Shown here: piece after piece, positions 18,655 to 27,049 of the stretch
Layout of the letters: each line of letters opens with the position of its first letter
Numbering within the stretch: position 1 is the first letter of the stretch
Assembly: GCF_019049255.1 (NCBI RefSeq)
Contig: NZ_JAGMUJ010000006.1
Coordinates: forward strand, 1-64,000
DNA: 64,000 nucleotides
Source: Streptomyces sp. AC558_RSS880
GTDB lineage: Bacteria > Actinomycetota > Actinomycetes > Streptomycetales > Streptomycetaceae
Reading direction: 5' to 3'
Position numbers and translations under genes: made by a program
Notes under the pieces: generated by a model
What the model was told of the DNA's origin: nothing
Database searches by the model: none
What the model saw: only the letters and a program-made list of their open reading frames with translations

Positions 18655-21600
18655 GCCGGTGGGCCTCCCTCTTCTCCCGGCGCGGCGGCGTCGCTCCGGT
18701 GCACAACGCCCCTCACGGCCGGGCCGGGCGGCCCACCGGCCCCGCTCCGCTCGAGGAGGTCGACGGCGTGGTGCTGCTGCGCTCGGCCGACGACGGCTTC
18801 CCGTCCCTGGCCGATGCGGCGGAGGTGGCCCTGGCCGTCGGCGGCGAGGACACGGTCACCGTGCTGGTCGGCGCGCCCGCGGAAGGCGGGGACACCGCCG
18901 CGCACTGGGCGCGACTCGGCGATGTCCTGGACACCCTGCGGGACCGGGGCACCGACCGGGTGCGGCTGGTGCTCTCCGGCGCCGGCCACGACCGTACTGA
19001 CCGGCCCTGCCTGGCCCGGCGGATCGCCGACGCCTGGGAGCTGGAGGTGATCGCCCCGGACGGGGCCGTGCTCATCACCCCCGGCGGAACGCTCTTCGTG
19101 CAGCAGCCGTCCGCACCCGCCGGAGGCTGGTGGCATTTCGGCCCCGGCACCGCGCCCCGGCCGCTGGGCCGCCGAACCCCCGTACCGGACTGGCAGAACG
19201 CGTTGCGCCGGGTGCCCGCCCGTACCTCCGGCGGCTGTGTGATCCACCAGATTCCCGCCGGGGTGGTGATCCGTCCCGCGGAGGCGCCCACCCCCGGCAC
19301 CGACGACCTGAGTTTCGCCGTTCCCGTCCACCCCGAGCGCCCTCTGATCCTGGTCGGCGCGCCCGACGCGGAGGACGTGGCCGCCGAGGAGGTCGCCACG
19401 GTGCTCGCCGCGCTGCCCGCCGAGTACCGTTCCCGGGTCCGGCTGGCCCCCGGCGGGCGCCGCGACCTGCTGCGGCTCACCCAGTCGATCGCCGACATGC
19501 TCGCCGGTGAGGTGGAGGTGCTCACCGGAATCCCGCTGCTCACCGCTGACCTCGAGGCCCCGGGCGTGGTCCGGGCCAACCTGATCAGCCGCGAAGGGGA
19601 ACGGACCTGGCAGCCGTACGTCACCGCCGTGGTCTGCGGCCCGGCCGGCGCCGACGGCCGCCCGCCGATGCCCCGCCCGGTGTCCGTCCGCCCCCCGCTG
19701 GTCGCGATGCCCGGCGGCCGGCCGGACTTCGCCCCGCTCACCGACGGCTGGGGTGTCGCGGTCACCCGGGCCGGTCTCGCGGTCGTCCTCCTCGACGGCC
19801 CCCGGCCGCCCGTCGTCACCGTCCCCGTCGACCCGGACACCCTCACTCTCGAGCTCGGTGTCCCCGGGCAGCCGCTGGACGAGTCGCTGCTGCCCGCCCT
19901 GACCCGGCTCCTGATCGAGCTCGGTTCCCGGGTCAGGGCGCGGACCACGCTGCTGGTGCGCGGTCGGCTCACCATGAGCGAACGGGCGTTGCGCGACCTG
20001 GCCACCGAGTACGGCGTGGCCGGCATCCGCTACGTCACCCACCGCCCACCCGGTCCGCGTACGGGCGGCTTGGCGGGGTCCGCTGCTCCGGCCGCCACCG
20101 GGACACCGGCGCAGGCCCCGCCGCCGCCCGCGCGCCCGTCGGGGACGCCGACCGCGTCCGGTACGCGGTCCGTCGCGGCGGCGTCCGGGGAGCGGCCGGT
20201 CGTCACAGCCGGAGAACGGCCCGTCCCCGCCCCCGGAGAACGGCCCGTCCCCGCCCCCGGAGAACGGCCGGCCCCCACAGCCGGAGAACTGCCGGTGACA
20301 GGGCGGACCACGGTCGGACACCCACGTCCGGTGCCCGCCTCCGCCCCGGCGGAGCGCCGGCATCCCGCCGGCCCGCCCGGACCGGATCCGGCCGTGGGGG
20401 ACCCGACGTCCTCCGGCCCCCTCGCGGTGCCGCGGTCCGCGGCGGGCGAGCCGCTCGCCGGCGGGTCGCCGCGGCCGGACGGCCCCCTGCCGCACCCCCG
20501 GTCCGAGGAGACCGCCCGGGAACGGAGCCTCCCGCCCCGCCCCACTCCACCCGCCCGTCCTTCTGGTCCCGGTGAGGCCGGCCGTCGGGTGGCCGGACCG
20601 GACACGGCGCGGCCGGAAGGCGGCCTCCCCCGCCCGGCGCCCGGCCCCGGCACGGCGCGGCCGGAAGGCGGCGCCCCGGACGGCGACGGCCTCCGGGGCG
20701 GCCGTGACGTCCGGGCGACGCCATCGGGACGCGGACCGGACCCGTACCCGGACCCGGACCCAAATACGGCCCCCGGTACCCGTTCCGTTCCCCCTGCGGA
20801 CGACCGGGCCTCGTCGTCCCCCGGCGGCGGTCCGGCCTCCCCCGGTCACACCGCGCCGGGCCCCGTTCCGGCCCGCGCCCCCCGCCGGCCGGACACCGCC
20901 GAGCCCGCCTCCGGTGACTCCGGCACGGGCACGCCTCCCGCGTCCACGACACCCGGCACCACCTCGGCCGTCCCCGCCCCGCGCCGGCCGGACACCGCCG
21001 AAACCACCGGCGGCCGGAGCGACCCCCCGGCCGCTCCCGGCGCCGCACCCCCAGCCACTCCCGGCGCCGCACCCCCAGCCGCTCCGGGCGGGGCCGCCCC
21101 CGCCCGGTTCACCTCCGTGCCCTACCGGCCCGGTCACATCAGTACCGCCGCCGAGCGCGCGGGTTTCCGGGACCTCGCCGCACCCGGGTGGGAACGCCAC
21201 GGCGCCGCCGTGCTGCGCTGGCTCACCCGGATGCCCGCACTGCGCGGCCAGGAGCTGGAGGAGGCCCGCGCCGACCTGATCGCGCTGCACGTCTACCTCA
21301 CCGACGAGGACGGCCCGCTGGACCACGCCGCGCTCGTCCGCGACCTGCGGGCCGGGGACGGACGGCTGCCGGGATACGCCGCCTGCCTGGCCTCCGCGCT
21401 GCGCCGGCTCCCCTCCCACCGGGGGGTGGCCGTCCGGGGTGCCGGGCCGGACGCCGGTGAGGCGGTGCCCGAGCCCGGCACGCTGCTGCTGGACCCGGCC
21501 CCGGTGGGGGCGCTGGCCCTGCCCCGGACCCTGCCGGAGGGCGTCCCGGTGCGGTACGCGATCTGGTCCGTCACCGGCCGCAAGGTACGGCAGTTGCTGG

Positions 21601-21881
21601 ACCGGCCCGCAGCCGCCGGAGCCGCGGACGAGATCGTCTTCGCTCCCGGCAGCGCCTTCCGGGTGCTGGGCACCCGCGCGCCGCACGGTGCGCCGGTGGT
21701 CCTGCTGCGGGAGCTGCCCGCGACCTCCGCCGTCTACCAGGACGGCGCGGAGGAGGAACTGAGCGGCCTGGACCGCTCGGCGCTGGACCGGCTGGAGAAG
21801 GCCCTCGACGGTGTCCTGCCCGGGGGCGACGGGCCGGGCTGGCCGGCCCGTTGCACCGGACCGGTGGGACACGTGGGATGA
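18651..21881 (+). CDS. Large T7SS-island protein with ADP-ribosyltransferase-like C-terminus
   Basis: 1076 residues. The GTG start follows GAGGAGGAGC and overlaps the upstream stop. Residues of about 1-460 form an alpha/beta N-terminal part (VDGVVLLRSADDGFPSLADA, AVLITPGGTLFVQQ) I cannot assign. Residues of about 465-825 are Pro/Ala/Gly-rich and probably disordered. The last 240 residues have the order of an ART fold: an arginine motif SHRGVAVRGAG (about 921), an STS-like strand YAIWSVTGR (about 971) and an ExxF-type strand DEIVFAPGSAFRVLGTR (about 993). That suggests mono-ADP-ribosyl transfer, but only one glutamate of the usual pair is evident. No signal peptide is seen. A SigL-type promoter and an SseB stub lie upstream. 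A 3-prime fragment of a close copy sits at 35662-35805. Confidence 0.7.
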   Translation: MSRWASLFSRRGGVAPVHNAPHGRAGRPTGPAPLEEVDGVVLLRSADDGFPSLADAAEVALAVGGEDTVTVLVGAPAEGGDTAAHWARLGDVLDTLRDRGTDRVRLVLSGAGHDRTDRPCLARRIADAWELEVIAPDGAVLITPGGTLFVQQPSAPAGGWWHFGPGTAPRPLGRRTPVPDWQNALRRVPARTSGGCVIHQIPAGVVIRPAEAPTPGTDDLSFAVPVHPERPLILVGAPDAEDVAAEEVATVLAALPAEYRSRVRLAPGGRRDLLRLTQSIADMLAGEVEVLTGIPLLTADLEAPGVVRANLISREGERTWQPYVTAVVCGPAGADGRPPMPRPVSVRPPLVAMPGGRPDFAPLTDGWGVAVTRAGLAVVLLDGPRPPVVTVPVDPDTLTLELGVPGQPLDESLLPALTRLLIELGSRVRARTTLLVRGRLTMSERALRDLATEYGVAGIRYVTHRPPGPRTGGLAGSAAPAATGTPAQAPPPPARPSGTPTASGTRSVAAASGERPVVTAGERPVPAPGERPVPAPGERPAPTAGELPVTGRTTVGHPRPVPASAPAERRHPAGPPGPDPAVGDPTSSGPLAVPRSAAGEPLAGGSPRPDGPLPHPRSEETARERSLPPRPTPPARPSGPGEAGRRVAGPDTARPEGGLPRPAPGPGTARPEGGAPDGDGLRGGRDVRATPSGRGPDPYPDPDPNTAPGTRSVPPADDRASSSPGGGPASPGHTAPGPVPARAPRRPDTAEPASGDSGTGTPPASTTPGTTSAVPAPRRPDTAETTGGRSDPPAAPGAAPPATPGAAPPAAPGGAAPARFTSVPYRPGHISTAAERAGFRDLAAPGWERHGAAVLRWLTRMPALRGQELEEARADLIALHVYLTDEDGPLDHAALVRDLRAGDGRLPGYAACLASALRRLPSHRGVAVRGAGPDAGEAVPEPGTLLLDPAPVGALALPRTLPEGVPVRYAIWSVTGRKVRQLLDRPAAAGAADEIVFAPGSAFRVLGTRAPHGAPVVLLRELPATSAVYQDGAEEELSGLDRSALDRLEKALDGVLPGGDGPGWPARCTGPVGHVG

Positions 21882-21960
21882 CACGTCCCGCCGTGCGCGG
21901 CCCCCGGGACCCACCCGTACCGGCCGGACAGCACGGCGGCGGCGCGCACCCCCGCGCCGG
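21743..21960 (+). repeat. Left arm of a 218-bp inverted duplication
   Basis: Nearly identical to the complement of 35582-35800. It covers the last 139 bases of the ART-like gene and the following intergenic DNA. Confidence 0.85.
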
Positions 21961-21964
21961 CGCC

Positions 21965-22180
21965 CACCGTGTCACCGGGCGGCAGCGGAGAGGTGCCCTG
22001 TCCGGTCCGGCCGCGCAGAAGGCCGCCACGGCGGTCACCCGCCGCCTCCGCCCGGATCGTCGGCGCCGGCACCGGCAAGTGCCTCACCGCGGGTCCCCGG
22101 GGCCTTTCCCCGTACGCGGGGAGGGACGTCGTACGGGGAGATGCCGCCGGACGGACAGCGGCCACGACGCCCGGCGCCCG
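21965..22180 (+). pseudogene. Relic of a ricin-lectin membrane protein gene
   Basis: Short pieces of the gene at 34223-35515 occur here in order, on the opposite strand. A stretch reading SPGGSGE...PCPVR matches SPGGSGGALSG, and ARIVGAGTGKCLTA matches ARIVNADTGKCLTA. Then 22097-22160 matches 34061-34122, which lies past the end of the intact gene. Most of the coding sequence is deleted. Confidence 0.7.
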
Positions 22181-22218
22181 TGCCCACTCACCGCCCGCCC
22201 CGACCCGGACGAAAGGCC

Positions 22219-22566
22219 CTAGCAGCACTCCGCCGGCCTCTGCGGCCGGTCGGCCGTGCCGTGCCAGGTGTGTCCCGCCCGCGGGCGGGTACGCTGCCAG
22301 GCCTCCGCAGCCGCCTCCCAGGCCTCCTCCGGAACCGTCTTCCACGTCCCCGGAGCTGTCCGGGCGCCGGTTGCGCAGAGCCCGTCGAACGCGGGCAGCC
22401 CGGTACGTGAGAGCACCAGGGTCACCTCGGCGAACCGCCGCTGTTCGGCCGAACACTCGGCGCACTGTCCGAGGTGCACCGAGATCTCGGTGTCCGGCCC
22501 TCCGTGCCGGTCCCCGGCGAGGGCCTGGACGGCCAGTTCTTCCCTGGTCTGTTCGCAGTCCACCAT
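22219..22566 (-). CDS. Zinc-finger anti-sigma-like protein (zf-HC2), left copy
   Basis: 115 residues. The N-terminal zinc-binding motif of ZAS anti-sigma factors is present: Cys4, His31, Cys35 and Cys38 (HLGQCAEC), after CEQTREELAVQAL. No membrane helix follows, so it would be a soluble redox- or zinc-responsive regulator. The C-terminal part ends with PAECC. It is paralogous to the gene at 33286 in mirror orientation and has the same TGAACC-type promoter. The GGAG ribosome site is so close to the ATG that the adjacent GTG may be the true start. A partner sigma factor is inferred, not shown; the ECF factor at 61102 is the candidate. Confidence 0.75.
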   Translation of the reverse strand: MVDCEQTREELAVQALAGDRHGGPDTEISVHLGQCAECSAEQRRFAEVTLVLSRTGLPAFDGLCATGARTAPGTWKTVPEEAWEAAAEAWQRTRPRAGHTWHGTADRPQRPAECC

Positions 22567-22601
22567 GTCTCCTTCTGCCTGTGCTCCGGCTCCCATGGCT
22601 G

Positions 22602-22629
22602 GGAACGTCCTCGCTACCGCACCGGTTCA
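22602..22629 (-). promoter_or_regulatory. SigL-type ECF promoter, TGAACC-N16-CGTTCC
   Basis: Minus strand: TGAACC 22629-22624, 16 bases, CGTTCC 22607-22602, about 36 bases before the zinc-finger gene. The mirror copy is at 33224-33251. Confidence 0.7.
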
Positions 22630-22736
22630 CTCCGTCACTCCCGGTCGCCGAGCACCCCGGGCGTCGCGGTCGGCGTCCGTCCGCGGAGGTGTCCCGGACA
22701 GCCCCGCGACACGCCGGCACGGATTTCTGCGCGGAG

Positions 22737-22764
22737 TGAACCGATCCCGGCCCGGCACCGTTTC
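22737..22764 (+). promoter_or_regulatory. SigL-type ECF promoter, TGAACC-N16-CGTTTC
   Basis: TGAACC 22737-22742, 16 bases, CGTTTC 22759-22764. It is the mirror counterpart of the ESX-operon promoter at 32985-33012. Both are followed by a GTGAGTGC sequence and later by a gcacgggctt...catgcccg element. Here the genes it should drive have been lost apart from a YbaB stub; only a 20-codon frame from GTG 22769 follows. Confidence 0.65.
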
Positions 22765-22957
22765 TGCTGTGAGTGCGTCGGACAACACCCCCGGGCACTC
22801 CTCCCGTGGCCGGTCCGACATCCCCTCCTGAAGGACCGGGTGCGGGGAGCGCCCGTGTCGTCACCCCCGGCGGCACGGGCTTTTCACATGCCCGCTGATC
22901 CGGCGGGGCCGGCCCGGAACCAGTCGCGCGCCGACCGCGGGGGAAAGGACTCGACGA

Positions 22958-23017
22958 GCCGGGCGAGTCGGCCGCGGCGAACCGGCTGCGGGGCGAGACC
23001 GAGGAGGAACGGGCCCG
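22958..23017 (+). pseudogene. 3-prime stub of a YbaB/EbfC-like gene
   Basis: The frame reads LDEPGESAAANRLRGETEEE, matching the end of the protein at 27517-27960 (FDEPGESAAMSRLRDEIDEE), with clear DNA similarity over 60 bases. It lies in the mirrored order expected if 21.7-23.0 kb is a decayed inverted copy of 35.8-27.5 kb. Confidence 0.6.
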
Positions 23018-23041
23018 GCGCCGAACCCCGCGTGACCGCGG

Positions 23042-23404
23042 TCACCGGGTCAGCAGGACCGCGGCGAGCGCCAGCGCTCCGGGCAGTGCCTGCGCCGTCA
23101 GGATGCGCCGGCTGGCGGTGAGACCGCCGTACACGCCGGCGATGACCACGCAGACGAGGAAGAACACCTGGACCCGGAACCCGGTCGGGTCGCCGGCGGC
23201 CGTTCCCCAGACCAGTCCCGCCGCCAGGAACCCGTTGTAGAGGCCCTGGTTGGCGGCCAGCGGCGCGGTGGCACGGGCCAGCGACGCGTCGAAGCCGGAC
23301 AGTTCGCGGCCCGGCTTCCTCTCCCAGAGGAACATCTCCAGGACCAGGAAGTAGAGGTGCAACGCGGCCACCAGGCCGGTCAGCACGTTCGCGGTCGTCT
23401 CCAT
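23042..23404 (-). CDS. DUF1304 membrane protein
   Basis: A 120-residue protein with four predicted membrane helices (VLTGLVAALHLYFLVLEMFL, GLYNGFLAAGLVWGT, VFFLVCVVIAGVYGG, LPGALALAAVLL). The WERKPGRELSGF loop is typical of the DUF1304 family, whose function is unknown. The ATG follows AAGGAG. It sits just downstream of the WhiB-like gene on the same strand (gap of about 49 bases), so the two may be co-transcribed. Confidence 0.8.
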   Translation of the reverse strand: METTANVLTGLVAALHLYFLVLEMFLWERKPGRELSGFDASLARATAPLAANQGLYNGFLAAGLVWGTAAGDPTGFRVQVFFLVCVVIAGVYGGLTASRRILTAQALPGALALAAVLLTR

Positions 23405-23453
23405 CAGTGTGTGCGCTCCTTCGGACTGCGTGGACGGTGGAACCGGGCCGCCC

Positions 23454-23798
23454 TCAGGCGTCGCTCTTCCTGACCGCCCGGGTGTAGGCCTCTTTCAGTA
23501 CGTGCCTCAGACGCGACGGACCGAGACGTCTGATCAGACCGGCGCGGATGTCGTCCCGTTGTCCGGGGGTCGTCGCTCCCCAGATGCCGTCCGCCGCCAG
23601 TGACGGATGGGCCAGCGCCCAGATGAAACAGGCCTCGACGACGGGACATTGCCGGCAGAGCCGGGTGGCCAGCCGGGACTCTGTCGCACCATAGAAATCG
23701 AGAAAGAACACGTCCGCGCCGGCACAGGGTTCGTTCCCGGTCAGCGGAAGGGGCGAAAGGATCCAGGGAGAGGCCTTCCGGGCTGCTTCCACGGGCAT
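23454..23798 (-). CDS. WhiB-family iron-sulfur regulator
   Basis: 114 residues. The four cluster ligands are present as Cys25, Cys48, Cys51 and Cys57 (PCAGADVFF ... LCRQCPVVEAC). The GIWGATTPGQR turn (71-81) and a basic C-terminal helix region follow. Wbl proteins bind a [4Fe-4S] cluster and usually act with the principal sigma factor; the target here is unknown. Being embedded in the T7SS accessory region is suggestive, but no operator was found. Confidence 0.88.
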   Translation of the reverse strand: MPVEAARKASPWILSPLPLTGNEPCAGADVFFLDFYGATESRLATRLCRQCPVVEACFIWALAHPSLAADGIWGATTPGQRDDIRAGLIRRLGPSRLRHVLKEAYTRAVRKSDA

Positions 23799-23915
23799 CG
23801 CCGACCCTCTCTGTCGGAACGAGTACGGACAAGCGGCGCTCCTCGAGGCTGCGGGCGGCCCCCCGGCTGAGCAGCCGGGGGCCGCCCGCGACGTCAGCGC
23901 CTTTCCAGCGGGTGT

Positions 23916-24278
23916 CTACACGTTCTCGAACCGAAAACTGGTCAGCGTGTCGTTGTGGATCGGCAGAGCGGCCGAGGAACCACCGGGCAGGTAACAGCCC
24001 ATGGGGTAGTCGTAGTTCTGGTTCCGGTACATGCAGACCGTGCGGTTGCTCCGGTTCCAGACCGAGGTCGTGCGGTCGTTCATGTAACTGCCGACGTTGG
24101 GTGTGTCACGGTCGCTCGAGAAGAAGCGGCCCTCGTAGCTGCTGTGCTGCCAGACGCAGAAGTGCCCGGAGGGACACTGGCTGTAATGGGCCTGTGCTGC
24201 CGGGGCGTTGAGCGTCACCAGAGCACCGGCCAGTACTGCCGCGGAGAGCAGGAGGCGGTGAAGCCGTGAACCATTCAC
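23916..24278 (-). CDS. Secreted peptidase inhibitor, family I36 type
   Basis: 120 residues. A signal peptide (residues 1-32, ending PAAQA) precedes a small cysteine-containing beta-gamma-crystallin-like domain (CPSGHFCVWQHSSYEGRFFS, then MNDRTTSVWNRSNRTVCMYR and MGCYLPGGSS), the pattern of SMPI-type inhibitors of metalloproteases. The GTG at 24278 was chosen because the signal peptide begins there, after an AAGAAGAGA site. A TGAACC-N16-CGT site 313 bases upstream points at it and may supply a long leader. Confidence 0.8.
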   Translation of the reverse strand: MNGSRLHRLLLSAAVLAGALVTLNAPAAQAHYSQCPSGHFCVWQHSSYEGRFFSSDRDTPNVGSYMNDRTTSVWNRSNRTVCMYRNQNYDYPMGCYLPGGSSAALPIHNDTLTSFRFENV

Positions 24279-24885
24279 AGTTGTTTCTCTTCTTGGTCGG
24301 ACTCCGGCGGTCACGCCGGGACATGACGGATGGGCGAGTACGTCCCCACGGATCGGAGAATTCGCAGGCCGTTACAGCGTGGCGTTGATGCCCTCGATAT
24401 GTGGGGAACTTTCCTTCCGTGGGGTGCGGTGCCGCAGGAGCGGCACGGTTCTCGGACGGCGCACGCCGTCGTCCTTCGCCGGGGATCGGCGGATGACACA
24501 CGATGTGCACGGGGCCCGGGCCCGCGGCGGAGAAGAGGTTGTGGCAGCCACCGCTCCCGCCGACCGGACGCGTATGCGTCTCATCGGGGACCAACGAGGA
24601 GCGGGGGTCCCCGGTTCACCGTGCGGGGAATCCCGGATGCGCCGATGTGCGGGGCTCCCTGCTGACCTCCCGCGTGACATGCGGGAATCGGGCGAAGGCG
24701 TCCTCACCGTTCCGAGCACTGCGCGGCTCCCCGTCCTGGGGCGGGCAGGTCACCGCGACGGGGCACGGCAGCCGCACAGGCGACCGGGCGGTGCGGCACC
24801 AGTCCTTCAGCAGGGTGAGTCAGGTGGGTCGTCCGCGTGCCGGGGGGACGGGCGTGACGCCGGTGAGCGGCGCGCCAGGGGAACG
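24279..24885. other. Regulatory intergenic region, no gene
   Basis: Between divergent genes. Apart from the TGAACC-type site at 24591-24618, no supported feature was seen; open frames here look like GC-rich background. Confidence 0.4.
24591..24618 (-). promoter_or_regulatory. SigL-type ECF promoter, TGAACC-N16-CGTTGG
   Basis: Minus strand: TGAACC 24618-24613, 16 bases, CGTTGG 24596-24591. The nearest gene in its direction is the I36-type inhibitor. Confidence 0.6.
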
Positions 24886-25494
24886 GTGACGGCCGTGGGA
24901 CATGAGCTGGACTTCGGGATGCCGGGTCCGCTGGTGGTGCGACGTGCCGGTGCGGTGCTGGACCCCGGCCGGCGCAAGCAGCGGCAGCTGCTGATCCGGC
25001 TGCTGCTCGCCGACGGCCACGCGGTCGCCGGCGAGACGCTGTGTGAGGAACTGTGGCCACCGCAACGGGGACGGAGCCAGGGCGGGGCGACGGCCTCCCT
25101 CTACGCCCATGTCAGCAAGATCCGCGCCACCCTGGAACCCCGGTGCCGGCAGTCGGCCCTCGAGGTGCTGGTCACCGAACCCGCCGGCTACGCCCTGCGC
25201 GTCCCGCCCCAGAGCCGGGACAACGACTCGCTGGTGGGAAGGCAGACGGGGAAGGCGGCAGAGTCCGTACCGGCTTCCACCCGGCAGGGGCCGCGGACGG
25301 GCCGGGCGCCGGCCGCCGGCGGAGGCGCACACGCCTTCCGTGCACCCGTGTTCTCCCGGCGGACACGCTTTCCGCACCAGCCGGAGTTCCGTCCGGCCTC
25401 GCCGTGCCGGAGGGTTCAGCGCCCGGGCTGGACGCCACCCGTCTCACCGGCGCGTTCCAGACCACCACCGCTGTCCGCCTCGGTGCGTCCGTAG
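24886..25494 (+). CDS. Truncated SARP-like winged-helix regulator
   Basis: Residues of about 5-115 are an OmpR/SARP winged-helix DNA-binding domain (FGMPGPLVVRRAGAVLDPGR, KQRQLLIRLLLADGHAVAGE, ASLYAHVSKIRATLEP, GYALRVPP). The bacterial transcriptional activation domain that should follow is missing. The last 85 residues are Arg/Pro-rich and look non-native, overlapping the 3-prime end of the convergent SseB-like gene by 79 bases. The GTG at 24886 has AGGGGAAC in front. It could act as a free DNA-binding domain, or be a decaying gene. A second SARP wreck lies at 12.0-12.5 kb. Confidence 0.55.
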   Translation: MTAVGHELDFGMPGPLVVRRAGAVLDPGRRKQRQLLIRLLLADGHAVAGETLCEELWPPQRGRSQGGATASLYAHVSKIRATLEPRCRQSALEVLVTEPAGYALRVPPQSRDNDSLVGRQTGKAAESVPASTRQGPRTGRAPAAGGGAHAFRAPVFSRRTRFPHQPEFRPASPCRRVQRPGWTPPVSPARSRPPPLSASVRP

Positions 25495-26522
25495 TCCTGA
25501 CTGACCAGGCCGCCGCGCAGCGCGAAGGGCACGTCGGCGGCCGGCGGTACGTCCTCGAGGGCCGGATCCCCGGCGACGGCCGACGGCTGCCCGGCCGCCT
25601 CGTCCAGGCCGGCGTCCGCCGTCTCCCGCGCCTCCGGCTCCTCCGGCTCCTCCGGCCACGGCCGGCCCGTCGGTTCGGGGATCTCCCTGCCTTCGACGGC
25701 CGCACGCAGCGTCTCGGTGTCGAGGGTCATCGTCACCGGAGCGGTCGGACTGAGATAGAGCAGCGCCGTCTCCCCGGCCAACTCGAGCAGTTCGGTCACC
25801 GATGCCATCCGGTGCGGCGGCAGGCCCGGCCCCTCGTCGGCACCGTCCCCCTCCCCTTCGCCGCCGTGCTCGCCGCCCTCGCCCTCGTTCTCATCCTCGG
25901 GAGGCACGGTGAAGACCGGTATCGCCTGGGTGCCGTCCGGCGCCGGGCCCACCCGCGGGGCGCCGTCGGGTTCGACCACCACCGCGATGCGGGGCTCGCG
26001 GGCCAGTGCGCGCGGTACCTCGCTCACCGGCCCGTATCCGGTCACCGCGCGCTGGGCGGCCTCGTCCACCGGGTCGGCGGGCGGGCGCCAGCCCAGGGCC
26101 TCCGGCGAGGGCCGATACTCCTCGTTGTCCTCCCAGTCGACGATCTCGCCCCGCGCGTCCGTCCGCCACCGTCCGAAGACGGCCCAGGACGGCGCCGGCC
26201 CCTCCCCCCGCCAGTTCGGGTCCGCCATGTAGATGAAGTGCTCGGGCGCGAAACGGGCGGCCCGGGCGATCTCCGGAGGCGGCTCGGGAATCTCGTCGGG
26301 CGGGGTCACCTGCACCCAGCCGTCCTCGGACAGGGTTTCCCCGTCCCCGTCCCCGTCCCCGTCCCCGTTCCCGTCCGCGGACCGGGCCGGTGTCTCCCCC
26401 TCCGTGGCCGGGGCGGACTCCCCGGCACCGCCAGGACCGTCACCGGGGAGTCGTCCCGTGTCCGTTTCCGGGACGGCGCCCAGCGCCGCCGCGTCCCATC
26501 CACCGACGTCCGGCCCACTCAT
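25416..26522 (-). CDS. T7SS-associated SseB-like protein, second copy
   Basis: 368 residues. A low-complexity N-terminus ends in a run of Gly-Asp repeats (DGDGDGDGE). The family block follows (GWVQVTPPDEIPEPPPEIA, APEHFIYMADPNWRGEG, YRPSPEALGWRPP, YGPVSEVPRALARE), and then an SseB-like part (TQAIPVFTVPPEDE ... LLYLSPTAPVTMTLDTETL). A Pro/Glu-rich tail closes the protein. It is a paralogue of 16120-17136 and of the relic near 48.4 kb. It is preceded, like them, by a giant-protein tail relic and a TGAACC-type promoter, here with a strong hairpin between the two. Its biochemical role is unknown. Confidence 0.8.
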   Translation of the reverse strand: MSGPDVGGWDAAALGAVPETDTGRLPGDGPGGAGESAPATEGETPARSADGNGDGDGDGDGETLSEDGWVQVTPPDEIPEPPPEIARAARFAPEHFIYMADPNWRGEGPAPSWAVFGRWRTDARGEIVDWEDNEEYRPSPEALGWRPPADPVDEAAQRAVTGYGPVSEVPRALAREPRIAVVVEPDGAPRVGPAPDGTQAIPVFTVPPEDENEGEGGEHGGEGEGDGADEGPGLPPHRMASVTELLELAGETALLYLSPTAPVTMTLDTETLRAAVEGREIPEPTGRPWPEEPEEPEARETADAGLDEAAGQPSAVAGDPALEDVPPAADVPFALRGGLVSQDYGRTEADSGGGLERAGETGGVQPGR

Positions 26523-26639
26523 ACGGTCACGTCCTCTCCCGGGGTCTGGTCGATCTGCCGGGACATCGTCCGTACGTCATACCGCGCACGGCCGGGAGGC
26601 TCCCGCGCGTACGGCCGGCCTCACACTGCCCTCGTCACA

Positions 26640-26667
26640 GGAACGAGATCGGCGGGCCTCCGGTTCA
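26640..26667 (-). promoter_or_regulatory. SigL-type ECF promoter, TGAACC-N16-CGTTCC
   Basis: Minus strand: TGAACC 26667-26662, 16 bases, CGTTCC 26645-26640. It lies about 118 bases before the SseB-like gene. Confidence 0.7.
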
Positions 26668-26713
26668 CCGCGAGACCGGCGTCGGGCATCCGCGGTGCGC
26701 GCCCGCACGGCAG

Positions 26714-26771
26714 CCTCTCCCGGTTCCCTGCCGGTGCTCGCGGAGCCGCACCGGCAGGGAACCGGGAGAGG
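26714..26771. terminator. Perfect 24-bp hairpin ending the ESX substrate operon
   Basis: Arms 26714-26737 and 26748-26771 pair perfectly around a 10-nt loop. It lies after the last ESX-type gene and the tail relic and before the next promoter, so it should separate the two transcription units. Confidence 0.75.
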
Positions 26772-26816
26772 GGTGACCGGGTCACCGGGATGCCGGGATG
26801 CCATGCCAGGGACTTC

Positions 26817-26985
26817 AGCCAGGGGGATCCACCTGCGCGGCGACGCGGCAACCGCCGTTCTCCGGCCTGAGCAGGACGGTGATCGCGGGGGCAGGGTCGC
26901 CCAACGGCCTCGTCCCCCTCCCGCTCGACGTCCGTCACCGGCACGAAGCGGATGCCCGACCGGCGCGCCACGCACATCCCGTCAT
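26817..26985 (-). pseudogene. Third relic of a giant OTU-like protein tail
   Basis: The minus strand reads RRSGIRFVPVTDVEREGDEA and, after a frameshift, GDPAPAITVLLRPENGGCRV to a stop. These align with GRVLGIRFLLVTDVGEGEGR and GDGTSGVTVLLTRQGSGYRV at the very end of the 3820-residue protein. Similarity is visible in the DNA as well (gtccgtcacc...gaagcggatgccc). Confidence 0.6.
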
Positions 26986-27049
26986 TCCATGGGCCGGCCC
27001 GGACACACCATGAGCCGGCCCTTCACCGACCGGCGCACGATGCACGTCA

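Noticed and set aside
18036..21914. A 1292-codon minus-strand open frame opposite the ART-like gene
   Set aside because: Low-complexity Gly/Arg-rich translation. The plus-strand product has a good start, an operon overlap and homology to the stub at 35.7 kb.
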